A stretch of 17,972 bases of DNA from Ignavibacteriaceae bacterium. Lineage in GTDB: Bacteria; Bacteroidota; Ignavibacteria; Ignavibacteriales; Ignavibacteriaceae. A model generated the notes under the pieces. The model was not told the DNA's origin, made no database searches, and worked only from the letters and a program-made list of their open reading frames with translations. Location of the stretch: positions 1 through 17,972 of the forward strand of contig JAPHUI010000086.1 of NCBI GenBank assembly GCA_026193755.1. Reading direction: 5' to 3'. A program made the position numbers and the translations under genes. Below, in pieces: positions 1 to 7,078 of this stretch. The first letter of the stretch is position 1. The number at the start of each line of letters is the position of its first letter.

Positions 1-2
1 AC

Positions 3-746
3 TATGAAATTACAGGATGCACACCTATCACACTGGGCAACTGTCTAAATAAAGCACGAGCTAAAGCCATTTTACGGGCAAGAGGAATTCGAACGCCCGA
101 ATACAGAACCCTAAAAAAGACGAAGCGATTTACAGAAAAGGAAATAAAATTAAATTATCCGATGATACTTAAACTAATGAACGAGGACGCAAGCATCGGT
201 ATCTCGGAACTATCTGTAGTAAATAATTACACTGAATTAAGAAAACAATTCGGCTTTTTGGTAGAAACATACAACCAGGATGTGATACTTGAAGAGTATA
301 TACAGGGAAGAGAATTGAATGTAGCTATACTTGGAGGCAAAGCTCTTCCTATATCTGAAATAAATTTTAGTGGTCTTCCGGAAGATTTTCCAAATATTGT
401 TACATACGATGGTAAATGGACGGACGGAAGCGTTTATTATAATTATACTAAACCTGTTTGCCCGGCACCACTTAAGGAAAGAATTAAAAAGAAAGTTCAC
501 ACCACTGCGCTTGCAGCATATGATGCATTAAACTGCAGAGATTATTCTCGTGTTGACATAAGGTTAAGCAACGACGGTGTTCCTTATGTCATTGAAGTTA
601 ATCCTAATCCCGATATCTCTTCCGACTCCGGTTTTGCCAGAGCTGCCGCAGCAGATGGGATTCGTTACGATGAATTACTTTATAAAATTGCAAACTTTGC
701 ATTAAGCAGGAAGAAAAAAAATGATTCGCAGGCTAAAGCCAGCTGA
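3..746 (+). CDS. D-Ala-D-Ala ligase-like ATP-grasp ligase, 5'-truncated by window edge
   Basis: The frame is open from the left edge (first whole codon at 3), so the ATG at 162 is internal and the N-terminal domain lies outside. Visible parts match the central and C-terminal ATP-grasp fold of the D-Ala-D-Ala ligase family: a GCTPITLGNCLNKARAK segment, the DASIGIS loop (186-206), EEYIQGRELNVAILGG, and RVDIR followed by EVNPNPD (594-614), which supplies Mg/ATP ligands. Family members use ATP to form amide bonds between amino acids. It departs from true Ddl: DASIGIS replaces the usual GSS(I/V)G loop, NPNPDIS replaces NTLPGMT, and a Ser-Gly pair stands where Ddl has Ser-Leu in the substrate site. 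I therefore infer a different acceptor or product, not cell-wall D-Ala-D-Ala. It overlaps the next gene by 26 bp, and a KamA homologue follows, which suggests a beta-lysine or other amino acid substrate. Confidence 0.85.
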   Translation, partial: YEITGCTPITLGNCLNKARAKAILRARGIRTPEYRTLKKTKRFTEKEIKLNYPMILKLMNEDASIGISELSVVNNYTELRKQFGFLVETYNQDVILEEYIQGRELNVAILGGKALPISEINFSGLPEDFPNIVTYDGKWTDGSVYYNYTKPVCPAPLKERIKKKVHTTALAAYDALNCRDYSRVDIRLSNDGVPYVIEVNPNPDISSDSGFARAAAADGIRYDELLYKIANFALSRKKKNDSQAKAS

Positions 747-1203
747 TGTAAAAATAATTGAAGGCATTTTAAATAAGATTACGATTTTTCATGAGAAAGA
801 GATCAGAGTTGCGATGGAACTTGTGAACATTGCAGCATCAGATCAAGAGCAGAATGACTATAATTTATTTATTTATGAAGAAGATGGCATGATTCTTGGT
901 TATCATTGCACCGGAAAAAGACCGTTAACAGACGGAGTGTATGATCTTTATTGGATAGTAACCGATCCAGAATATGGAAAAAAGGGGATTGGAAAGAAAC
1001 TTTTAGAGCATGCTGAAGGTTTTGTTAACGAAAATAACGGCAGGTGGCTGCTTGCTGAAACTTCTTCCAAAGATAGTTACTCTGCTACAAGAAATTTTTA
1101 TATGCGTAATAATTACAGCATAATTTGTGAGATTAAAGATTTTTATTCGATTGGCGATAGTATGATCGTCTTCGGAAAATATTTCAATCACAAGAACAAC
1201 TAA
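721..1203 (+). CDS. GNAT-family N-acetyltransferase
   Basis: A 160-aa single-domain GNAT protein. The core is visible as a beta-strand LYWIVTDPEY (about 76-85) followed by the acetyl-CoA pyrophosphate-binding loop GKKGIG (86-91) and helix KKLLEHAEGF. Near the end, NFYMRNNY is the usual GNAT segment with the catalytic or CoA-contacting tyrosine. The ATG at 721 lies inside the upstream ligase gene (26-bp overlap in another frame), which points to translational coupling. The downstream kamA start is 9 nt after the stop. Classical AblB beta-lysine acetyltransferase is clearly longer (about 270 aa from memory), so this is not an obvious AblB, although the KamA partner makes acetylation of beta-lysine or a beta-lysine conjugate a reasonable inference. 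The substrate cannot be read from the sequence. Confidence 0.85.
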   Translation: MIRRLKPADVKIIEGILNKITIFHEKEIRVAMELVNIAASDQEQNDYNLFIYEEDGMILGYHCTGKRPLTDGVYDLYWIVTDPEYGKKGIGKKLLEHAEGFVNENNGRWLLAETSSKDSYSATRNFYMRNNYSIICEIKDFYSIGDSMIVFGKYFNHKNN

Positions 1204-1212
1204 GGAACTATC

Positions 1213-2355
1213 ATGGAACTTTGGCAGGAAATGGTAAGGGACAGTGTTCATACTGTAGACCATGTCGTGGAAAAATTTGGTATCGACCGCAAGGTAGCGG
1301 AAGATCTGGATGAATTTTTCCAGGCACGAATCAATCCCTACTATTTAAGTCTCATCCGTTATCCAGGGGATCCAATCTGGCGTCAATGCGTTCCGTCAAA
1401 AGTAGAACTGGACGATTTTGATGCAGAAGAAGACCCTCTTCACGAAGACGAAATGAGTCCCGTTCCCAACATCACTCATCGTTATCCCGATCGTGCTTTA
1501 TTTTTGGTTACAAGCCAGTGTGGTATCTATTGTCGCTTTTGCACACGCAAAAGAAAAGTCGGTGATTACGAGAAGATTTCAATGAAAGGTCTCGAGAGTG
1601 CCTTCAAATATTTAGAAGAGCACACAGAGATCAGGGATGTGATACTCTCCGGCGGCGATCCATTAATGCTTACCGATACAATGCTTGAGAAAATTCTCCA
1701 GCGCTTACGCCAAATCAAACACATAGAAATAATCAGGCTGGGAACAAGAATGCCTGTGGTGCTTCCGCAAAGAATCACAACAAAACTTTGCAACATGCTT
1801 AAGAAGTATCATCCGATTTACTGCAATACTCATTTTAACCATCCGTGGGAAATTACACCGGAAAGTTCAAAAGCATGCGAAATGCTGGCTGATGCAGGTG
1901 TTCCCGTTGGAAACCAGATGGTAATAATGAAAGGTGTTAACGATGACCCTGCAGTAGTGAAAGAGTTAGTACAGAAATTATTAAGAATAAGAGTCCGTCC
2001 TTACTACATGTATATGGCTGATGAAACCAAAGGTGCAAACCATTTCAGGGCTTCTGTTGAGACCGGACTGAAAATAGTTGAAGCATTGAGAGGGCACACC
2101 AGCGGTTTGGCAATACCTCATTTTGTAATTGACGCACCCGGTGGAGGCGGTAAGATTCCATTGCTGCCAAACTATGTTCTGCATATGGACGAAGAGGAAA
2201 TTATCCTTCGCAACTTCCAGAATAAAGTATACAGGTACAAAAACTATGCTGATAAAAATAATCCCGATGGTTTTGGAAGCAAGAAAAAGAAAACCAACGG
2301 GAAGAAAAAAGTTGAAAAGAAAAAAGTCGAGGTACCGGTTTTAGAGGACGCTTAG
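1213..2355 (+). CDS. kamA: KamA-family radical SAM aminomutase, probable lysine 2,3-aminomutase
   Basis: A 380-aa radical SAM enzyme. The [4Fe-4S]/SAM motif CxxxCxxC is at Cys103, Cys107 and Cys110 (CGIYCRFCTRKR), followed by the GGDP motif typical of the family (LSGGDPL). The C-terminal block DAPGGGGK holds the PLP lysine (Lys314). The two aspartates that bind the substrate side-chain amine in clostridial lysine 2,3-aminomutase (Asp293 and Asp330 there) align with Asp270 and Asp307, with the same 37-residue spacing. Glutamate 2,3-aminomutase replaces them, so conversion of L-lysine to beta-lysine is favoured. The shorter EF-P-modifying EpmB branch is an alternative, but no epmA or efp is present. 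The last 40 or so residues are a low-complexity lysine-rich tail absent from typical enzymes. The start has an AAGGA Shine-Dalgarno overlapping the upstream stop. It is the last gene of the operon, followed by a terminator. Confidence 0.9.
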   Translation: MELWQEMVRDSVHTVDHVVEKFGIDRKVAEDLDEFFQARINPYYLSLIRYPGDPIWRQCVPSKVELDDFDAEEDPLHEDEMSPVPNITHRYPDRALFLVTSQCGIYCRFCTRKRKVGDYEKISMKGLESAFKYLEEHTEIRDVILSGGDPLMLTDTMLEKILQRLRQIKHIEIIRLGTRMPVVLPQRITTKLCNMLKKYHPIYCNTHFNHPWEITPESSKACEMLADAGVPVGNQMVIMKGVNDDPAVVKELVQKLLRIRVRPYYMYMADETKGANHFRASVETGLKIVEALRGHTSGLAIPHFVIDAPGGGGKIPLLPNYVLHMDEEEIILRNFQNKVYRYKNYADKNNPDGFGSKKKKTNGKKKVEKKKVEVPVLEDA

Positions 2356-2380
2356 ACTTCGCTAAATATTGCTAAAAAGA

Positions 2381-2413
2381 AATGCCATCCGGATATAAGG
2401 ATGGCATTTTTTA
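2381..2413 (+). terminator. Rho-independent terminator after kamA
   Basis: A perfect 10-bp stem (AATGCCATCC at 2381-2390, GGATGGCATT at 2399-2408) with an 8-nt loop runs into a T-rich tract (2407-2413). It lies 25 bp after the kamA stop and closes the ligase/GNAT/kamA operon. Confidence 0.9.
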
Positions 2414-2426
2414 TTAAGAGCATTTC

Positions 2427-2452
2427 TCCCCTCCTCACAAGTGAGGAGGGGA
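2427..2452. repeat. Palindromic intergenic element, copy A
   Basis: A perfect inverted repeat with 12-bp arms (TCCCCTCCTCAC at 2427-2438 and its complement at 2441-2452) around a 2-nt centre. It sits between the convergent kamA and secreted-propeller genes. Its outer arms, CCCCTCCTCA and TGAGGAGGGG, are identical to those of the palindrome at 15062-15085 and the total length is also 24 nt; only the 4-nt centre differs. This supports a dispersed repeat family. It may also terminate transcription from the minus-strand gene, although no T tract follows on that strand. Confidence 0.75.
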
Positions 2453-2469
2453 AAAGTTATTTTTAATTT

Positions 2470-4476
2470 TTATTTTAGCAACAACATTTTCTTTGTCTGA
2501 ACAAATTCACCAGCCTTTAACTGATAGAAATAAATTCCACTTGGCAAACTGCTGGCATTAAATTCTACAGTATGATATCCGGATTCTTTTCCCTCATTAA
2601 CCAACAAGACTACTTCTTCCCCAATGGAATTTAGTACTATAATCTTAACATTGCACTTTTCTTTTATTCCATATCCAATTGTTGTTGTAGGGTTGAATGG
2701 GTTTGGATAATTCTGCTCAAGCAGGTATGAATTAAATGCCCTTAACTCTATTTCGATAATGTTTGAATACTCATAACGCCCCAGATAATCAATCTGCTTC
2801 AGCCTGTAGTAGTATTTTCCATCAGTAAGAATTTTATCTCTATAGGTGTAATCTTGTCTTTCAGTTGTTGTTCCTTTACCATTAACAAAACCAACTGAGG
2901 CAAAATCACTTCCTTCAAAACTCCTCTGCACTTCAAACAATTGATTATTAAGTTCTGTTGCAGTTGACCAATTAAGAATTACTTCTTTACCATTTGATGT
3001 GGCAGCGAAAGAAATTAGTTCTACAGGAACAAGTGTCGTATCGGTAATATAACTGTAATAAACATCCTGTTCATTATTAAACGTAGCTGCCCATGCCAGG
3101 TAAGCGCCGTTATTATCGGAAACCATATCGAAGTAATCACCCATTTTATTCTGATTGGGCCAACCTACATGAGGATCGAAATAATCCGAAAGTTTTTCAT
3201 TTGGCGACCAGGTTTCACCTCCGTCCTTCGAGTTTGAGTAATACAAAGCTGATAAGTAAGTTCCGGGATTATCTCGGGTATCCAGCCATACTACATCAAT
3301 ACGTCCGTTTGGAGCAACCGACATTGTACCGAACCATTGATAAGCCGAAGTACCGGGGTCATCATTAATTTTAATTGGTGAACTCCAGTCAACACCTCCA
3401 TTTGTGCTACGAGAAAACATAACATCCAGTGGATCCGGATTAGAATTTCTTTCAACAGAACATAGTAAGTAAACGTTGCCGTGATAAGGACCTCCGGATG
3501 TATCAACCGCTATATTTGTTTGCCCAAGCAAACCACCAGGATTAGGTCCGTAGCCATTTGCAATAGTACCATCCAGATCTACTACCGTAGCCATATCCCA
3601 GGTTATCGTTTGACTTGAGATCTGTGCATTTGTAGATTTTGCAACTTGAAAATACCATCCGATTGTTCCCCCTATATAAAGCTCGCCTTCGGGTCCAACA
3701 GCAAGAGTACCCCAATAAGGATCGTTGGGGATTGTGATACAATCTTCAAAACTTACACCTCCATCAGTCGAACGAGTAAAAAAATCAGGATCGCAAATGC
3801 TAAACGCATATGTCCAGAAGGCATAGATATGCCCGATTCCAGGACCGTTATTTTTGGATATTGTCATCCATTGTTTGTCTCCTCCCTGAGCGAAGGTTCC
3901 ACCGTCCCACGAGGATCCTCCATCGTTAGATTTAAATACAAAGCACGTGTAAGGATTAGTTGACAAACTGTTATAATAAAAGTTTCCATCAATGTCGCTA
4001 CCAAGTACCGGATCGGAACGGAATATACCGGGCTGGATTACACCTGGAAATGTCCACGTCTGTCCCCCGTCTGTTGTATATCCAAACCCTGCCTGACGAA
4101 AATTATTATTGACGCTATAGAACTGCCGCCACCCTATCGCAATTCTATTAGGATCATTTCGATCAACAGCAATTGAGGGTTCATTTGCAGCATCCCCAAC
4201 AATGTTTTGACCGCTCTCGTCAACATTTACCTGGGAAGTAATAATATTATTCATTGAATAATTATAGGAAGGCGATCTTCCCTGATTTTCCCTTGACACC
4301 GGAACATAATCATCATCTTTAACTTCATGATGTGCTGAAGGGTCTGGTGGATTGCCTTTATTTTGTTCGTTCGTTTGGGAAAAAATCAGATTCGGTGAGA
4401 TGAGAAAAACTATAAGCAGAAAGAAAACTAACCTCATAACATTCTTGAATCTCTTCTTTTCAAATAAGCTATTCAT
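2470..4476 (-). CDS. Secreted BNR/sialidase-like beta-propeller with T9SS C-terminal sorting domain
   Basis: A 668-aa exported protein. A signal peptide at about 1-34 ends LIFSQ. A beta-propeller region (about 80-485) carries five Asp-box-like motifs: TTDGGQTW (about 133), SNDGGSSW (about 183), STDGGVSF (about 236), STNGGVDW (about 355) and SKDGGETW (about 414). An FN3-like linker follows (about 488-580, beginning PVELISF). The last 80 residues are a type IX secretion sorting domain, starting YPNPFNPTTT and ending SGIYFYQLKAGEF...KKMLLLK. In this family the tail directs export across the outer membrane and surface attachment or release. No sialidase catalytic set is evident, so the propeller's ligand or activity is unknown. 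The ATG at 4474-4476 was chosen over one 21 codons upstream because GGAGG sits 6 nt before it and the signal peptide then begins normally. Confidence 0.88.
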   Translation of the reverse strand: MNSLFEKKRFKNVMRLVFFLLIVFLISPNLIFSQTNEQNKGNPPDPSAHHEVKDDDYVPVSRENQGRSPSYNYSMNNIITSQVNVDESGQNIVGDAANEPSIAVDRNDPNRIAIGWRQFYSVNNNFRQAGFGYTTDGGQTWTFPGVIQPGIFRSDPVLGSDIDGNFYYNSLSTNPYTCFVFKSNDGGSSWDGGTFAQGGDKQWMTISKNNGPGIGHIYAFWTYAFSICDPDFFTRSTDGGVSFEDCITIPNDPYWGTLAVGPEGELYIGGTIGWYFQVAKSTNAQISSQTITWDMATVVDLDGTIANGYGPNPGGLLGQTNIAVDTSGGPYHGNVYLLCSVERNSNPDPLDVMFSRSTNGGVDWSSPIKINDDPGTSAYQWFGTMSVAPNGRIDVVWLDTRDNPGTYLSALYYSNSKDGGETWSPNEKLSDYFDPHVGWPNQNKMGDYFDMVSDNNGAYLAWAATFNNEQDVYYSYITDTTLVPVELISFAATSNGKEVILNWSTATELNNQLFEVQRSFEGSDFASVGFVNGKGTTTERQDYTYRDKILTDGKYYYRLKQIDYLGRYEYSNIIEIELRAFNSYLLEQNYPNPFNPTTTIGYGIKEKCNVKIIVLNSIGEEVVLLVNEGKESGYHTVEFNASSLPSGIYFYQLKAGEFVQTKKMLLLK

Positions 4477-4482
4477 ATTATA

Positions 4483-4487
4483 CCTCC
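4483..4487 (-). promoter_or_regulatory. Shine-Dalgarno site fixing the start of the secreted propeller gene
   Basis: On the minus strand GGAGG lies 6 nt before the ATG at 4476. The longer open frame to 4539 has no such site, so its first 21 codons are probably untranslated leader. Confidence 0.7.
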
Positions 4488-4532
4488 AAGTTTTTATTTC
4501 GGAAATTTTTAATATTCTCTTATCACAATTTA

Positions 4533-4561
4533 CAAACAATATTGTCGTTTTACTTAATCAA
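4533..4561 (-). promoter_or_regulatory. Possible Bacteroidota-type promoter for the secreted propeller gene
   Basis: On the minus strand TTG (4561-4559) is separated by 17 nt from TATTGTTTG (4541-4533). This loosely resembles the Bacteroidota -33 TTG / -7 TAnnTTTG pattern, with one extra base inside the -7 box. It is 57 nt upstream of the start codon. It was found by eye only. Confidence 0.3.
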
Positions 4562-4598
4562 TACCTGTCCACCGTAGTCCCACCATAGGCGGGCAAGT

Positions 4599-4795
4599 CT
4601 AACGAATGAGGATCATCTTCTTCGTACTCATAAATTCTCTTGCCGTTAGTTGATAGAAATAAACTCCGCTTGGTAGATTAGCTGCGTTGAACTCAACCTG
4701 ATGAAATCCTGGTTCTCTTTCTTCATTCAAGATGACGGCTACCTCTTCTCCAATTGCATTTATAAGAAAAGTTTAAAGTTGCAAGAAAATAAGTG
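4599..4795 (-). pseudogene. Orphan T9SS sorting-domain remnant (frameshifted, no parent gene)
   Basis: On the minus strand the frame ending at the TAG 4601-4599 reads INAIGEEVAVILNEE, then PGFHQVEFNAANLPSG, then VYFYQL and finally STKKMILIR. This is the last 50 or so residues of a T9SS sorting domain, very like the intact tails ending at 2470 and 15193. Reading upstream, the frame meets a stop at about 4775. The neighbouring frame there still shows NPT followed by a short TLN segment, as expected for the start of the same domain after an indel. No ORF for the body of the protein exists, since nadK lies directly upstream. I infer a deletion or recombination remnant of a secreted-protein gene. 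Confidence 0.75.
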
Positions 4796-4823
4796 GGATT
4801 ATAGGAAAGCTATAGTACCGTTT

Positions 4824-5726
4824 TTAATCTTTTTCTTCAGAATTCAATTTATTTATGCGTACATCAACTCCCCAGAGTAGCTTGTTTCGTAGGGTTTCGA
4901 AATAAGTTGTAAGGGATGTTTTAATCAATTTAAGCGGACGTTCACTTTTTTTAATTGTAATTTCAAATGGAGGTGGAAAATAAAATACCCGTTGTCCGTC
5001 GCAGCTAACCTGCACTTCCCTGTGAGGTGAATCCGCTCTTAACTTAATTACCTGCTCGCTGGACAAAACCAAAGGTCGTACTGTTAAGCTATGCGGTGAA
5101 ATTGGTGAGAGTGTAATTGCTTTTGCAGTTGGGGCTATGATCGGTCCGCCGGTCGATAGTGAATAGCCTGTTGAACCTGTAGGAGTTGCAACAATTAATC
5201 CATCAGCAGAAAAAGTAGTAACATATTCATCATCAACCCAGGCAGTAAGCTCAATCATTTTAGGCCAGCCGCCTTTCTCAACAACCAGATCGTTCACTGC
5301 AATCAACCTATCGCATCGTGGAATATCACAAACCCCTGTTAACACCATTCTTTCTTCAATTGTATATTTTTTTTTCTTTAAAAGACTGATCACACTGTCC
5401 ATCTGAGAAACGTCAGTCTCTACCAGAAAACCAAGTTTGCCGAGGTTTAGACCTAAAACCGGTTTATCAAATGAATGTGCTTTGTATGCTGTTGCCAGCA
5501 TCGTACCATCACCACCAATAGAAATTATTATATCACTCTTTTCGTAAACCTCTTCATCCTCTGTAAGGAAGTCCTCATCAATTTTTATTTTAAACTTTCC
5601 TTTTTCCTCTGCTATTGACTTGGTAAGGATGTAATTTATTTTTTCCTTCCTCAGTTTAGAGGTAAAAGAAGAAACTACGTCAAAAACATTTTCCTTTGTA
5701 ATATTTGCAATTATCCCGATAAGCAT
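4824..5726 (-). CDS. nadK: NAD kinase
   Basis: A 300-aa ATP-NAD kinase, which phosphorylates NAD to NADP in the cytoplasm. Signature motifs are present: GGDGT at 71-75 (phosphate-binding and catalytic Asp73), LGLNLGKLGFL (91-101), the NDLVVEKG segment with Asn145-Asp146 that contacts NAD, the glycine-rich DGLIVATPTGSTGYSL block (175-190), and ISPHSL..RPLVL (209-221). Length fits the bacterial family. The start lies 6 nt after the stop of the DUF1844 gene, so the two are almost certainly co-transcribed. The Shine-Dalgarno is weak and falls in the lysine/glutamate codons ending the upstream gene, compatible with translational coupling. The C-terminal tail is slightly extended and charged. Confidence 0.96.
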   Translation of the reverse strand: MLIGIIANITKENVFDVVSSFTSKLRKEKINYILTKSIAEEKGKFKIKIDEDFLTEDEEVYEKSDIIISIGGDGTMLATAYKAHSFDKPVLGLNLGKLGFLVETDVSQMDSVISLLKKKKYTIEERMVLTGVCDIPRCDRLIAVNDLVVEKGGWPKMIELTAWVDDEYVTTFSADGLIVATPTGSTGYSLSTGGPIIAPTAKAITLSPISPHSLTVRPLVLSSEQVIKLRADSPHREVQVSCDGQRVFYFPPPFEITIKKSERPLKLIKTSLTTYFETLRNKLLWGVDVRINKLNSEEKD

Positions 5727-5732
5727 AGACTG

Positions 5733-6056
5733 CTACTTTTTTTCTTCTTCTTTACTTTCCTGTGCTTCTTTCTTAACGTCCTTCTCCTGCTTCTTATCTT
5801 TATCCACCTCATCAACGTAATTCAGCTTAAGCTCTTTGAGTGTTTCTGTCAGGAATTTTTCCTCATACTCAGAGAGGTTTCCTTTTGTTTTTGCCATGAG
5901 CATATCAAGAGAGTCAATGTAGATTTTGGCGTGTTCTAAATTCCGCTCGATTTTATCAGTAACCGGATTTTTTATTTTCCCCATTGCCATCATTGCAATC
6001 TGCTGGTTCTGAATAACGAGCTGCATAAAAAGGATGTTATGGTTAGCTTCATTCAT
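5733..6056 (-). CDS. DUF1844-family small protein
   Basis: A 107-aa soluble protein with no signal peptide. It matches DUF1844 by a helical N-terminus (FMQLVIQNQQIAMMAMGKI), the NPVTDKIERNLEHAKIYIDSL region with the family's NPxT...NLxxAxxxID pattern, then a KTKGNLSEYEEKFL segment and a C-terminal Lys/Glu-rich tail from about 85 onward. The family's function is not established. The ATG at 6054-6056 is preferred because GAGGG (6062-6066 on the minus strand) is 5 nt upstream; a GTG four codons earlier overlaps this site. It sits directly before nadK and 83 bp after a lipoprotein gene on the same strand, so the three may form an operon. Confidence 0.85.
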   Translation of the reverse strand: MNEANHNILFMQLVIQNQQIAMMAMGKIKNPVTDKIERNLEHAKIYIDSLDMLMAKTKGNLSEYEEKFLTETLKELKLNYVDEVDKDKKQEKDVKKEAQESKEEEKK

Positions 6057-6139
6057 AATTTCCCTCACAAATTAGTTTTTTACTGATTAAACTTACAATA
6101 TTTTGATGAAAGAATCTTTTACTAAAATCTAAGTCTGTT

Positions 6140-6886
6140 CTATTCAAGGTTGAAAACATAAAGCGAGCCTCGAATATCGGAGACTACATAAAGCCTGGTA
6201 CCAGCTCTATTGAAAGTTATTCCTTCCGGTTGTTCTACTTTAATTATATATTTATCGAATACCTCTTTACCTGAGAGATCCGTTTTTACTATCATCCGGC
6301 TTTCATCACTTAATATCCAGAGTTTATTATCAGCAGAATCAAAATAAATTCCAGAGGCATCTTTTAAAAAACTTAGTGTGTCTCGGCTCAATTCCCTTAA
6401 ATTCTCATCTAATGTTAAAAGAAGAATCGGGTCTTTCTCATTCACCAGGTAGAATCTTTTTAACTTTGGATTATATGTTATTCCTTCCAATCCGGAATTC
6501 AATTCACCTGTAAGTTCAAGTTTTGCTCTCTTCATCTCTGTGCCGGAAGTGTCTAATACAACCACTTCCCTTGTTCTTTCCAGTATAACAGCTAATTTTC
6601 CTTCATCAATAACTGTTATTCCTTCTAGATCATATCCATTCACCTTAAAGTTTTTTACAACTTTTCCCCAGCTATCAATTAAATAAACAGTGCTATTTTC
6701 ATCGCTTACAACCCAAAAGCCGGATTCATCATAAGTAAGGTCCAATCCGGAAGGTTCAGGTACGGGAATTTCTTCAGCAACAGAGAATTGCAAGGTTTTT
6801 ACAGTTTTATCATCTTTATCCACTTTACAGCCGAGAATTAAAGTTAGGACAAAAAACCCTATGAAAATGTTTAATCTACTTACCAT
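6140..6886 (-). CDS. Lipoprotein with SdiA-regulated-type beta-propeller
   Basis: A 248-aa protein with a lipoprotein signal: a hydrophobic stretch FIGFFVLTLILGC with the lipidated cysteine at 20. The rest is a repeat-built beta-propeller with signatures like PEPSGLDLTYDESGFWVVSD, YDLEGIT, GLEGITYNP and QPEGITFNRAGTRLYVVSD. The recurring (S/E)G(I/L)T..P....(L/W)(Y/V)VSDE pattern is that of the SdiA-regulated family (YjiK-like), whose biochemical role is poorly known; calcium or ligand binding at the propeller centre has been suggested for relatives. It is likely anchored in a membrane facing the periplasm. It is the first gene of the minus-strand run leading to DUF1844 and nadK, and lies divergent from the gene at 7079. 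Confidence 0.82.
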   Translation of the reverse strand: MVSRLNIFIGFFVLTLILGCKVDKDDKTVKTLQFSVAEEIPVPEPSGLDLTYDESGFWVVSDENSTVYLIDSWGKVVKNFKVNGYDLEGITVIDEGKLAVILERTREVVVLDTSGTEMKRAKLELTGELNSGLEGITYNPKLKRFYLVNEKDPILLLTLDENLRELSRDTLSFLKDASGIYFDSADNKLWILSDESRMIVKTDLSGKEVFDKYIIKVEQPEGITFNRAGTRLYVVSDIRGSLYVFNLE

Positions 6887-6930
6887 TGATCGATATTTCT
6901 CAAAAAAACTATAGTTCTAAGATAAAAATA

Positions 6931-6952
6931 ACCTGATATTTTACAATCAGGT
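6931..6952. repeat. Small hairpin in divergent promoter region
   Basis: ACCTGAT (6931-6937) and its exact complement (6946-6952) are separated by 8 nt. On the minus strand it is followed by a T-rich run, so it looks like a terminator in that direction, although no convincing minus-strand gene ends here. An operator for one of the divergent genes (starts at 6886 and 7079) is the alternative. Confidence 0.35.
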
Positions 6953-7078
6953 ATTATTGCTTAAAGAACAAAAAAGAAGTACTATAATACAGGTGCATTT
7001 TTAATCTTTTGGTGCAGTTAGCCGTTGGGATGCTGTTAAATTTAATCACTAACGAGCAAGAAGGGAGAAATAAAACAT

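Noticed and set aside
1003..1263. 86-aa minus-strand ORF over the GNAT/kamA boundary
   Set aside because: Antisense to two genes with clear motifs; its translation has no family features.
2129..2344. 71-aa plus-strand ORF inside kamA
   Set aside because: Frame-shadow of the kamA C-terminus; the basic residues come from reading the lysine-rich tail out of frame.
2470..4476. Annotation as a true sialidase
   Set aside because: Asp boxes are present, but I could not find the arginine triad or nucleophile pattern of sialidases; the boxes alone only indicate propeller blades.
4561..4598. Further palindromic repeat (CCACCATAGGCGGG region)
   Set aside because: Symmetry is imperfect and short; it may be a decayed intergenic repeat, but the sequence alone does not support calling it.
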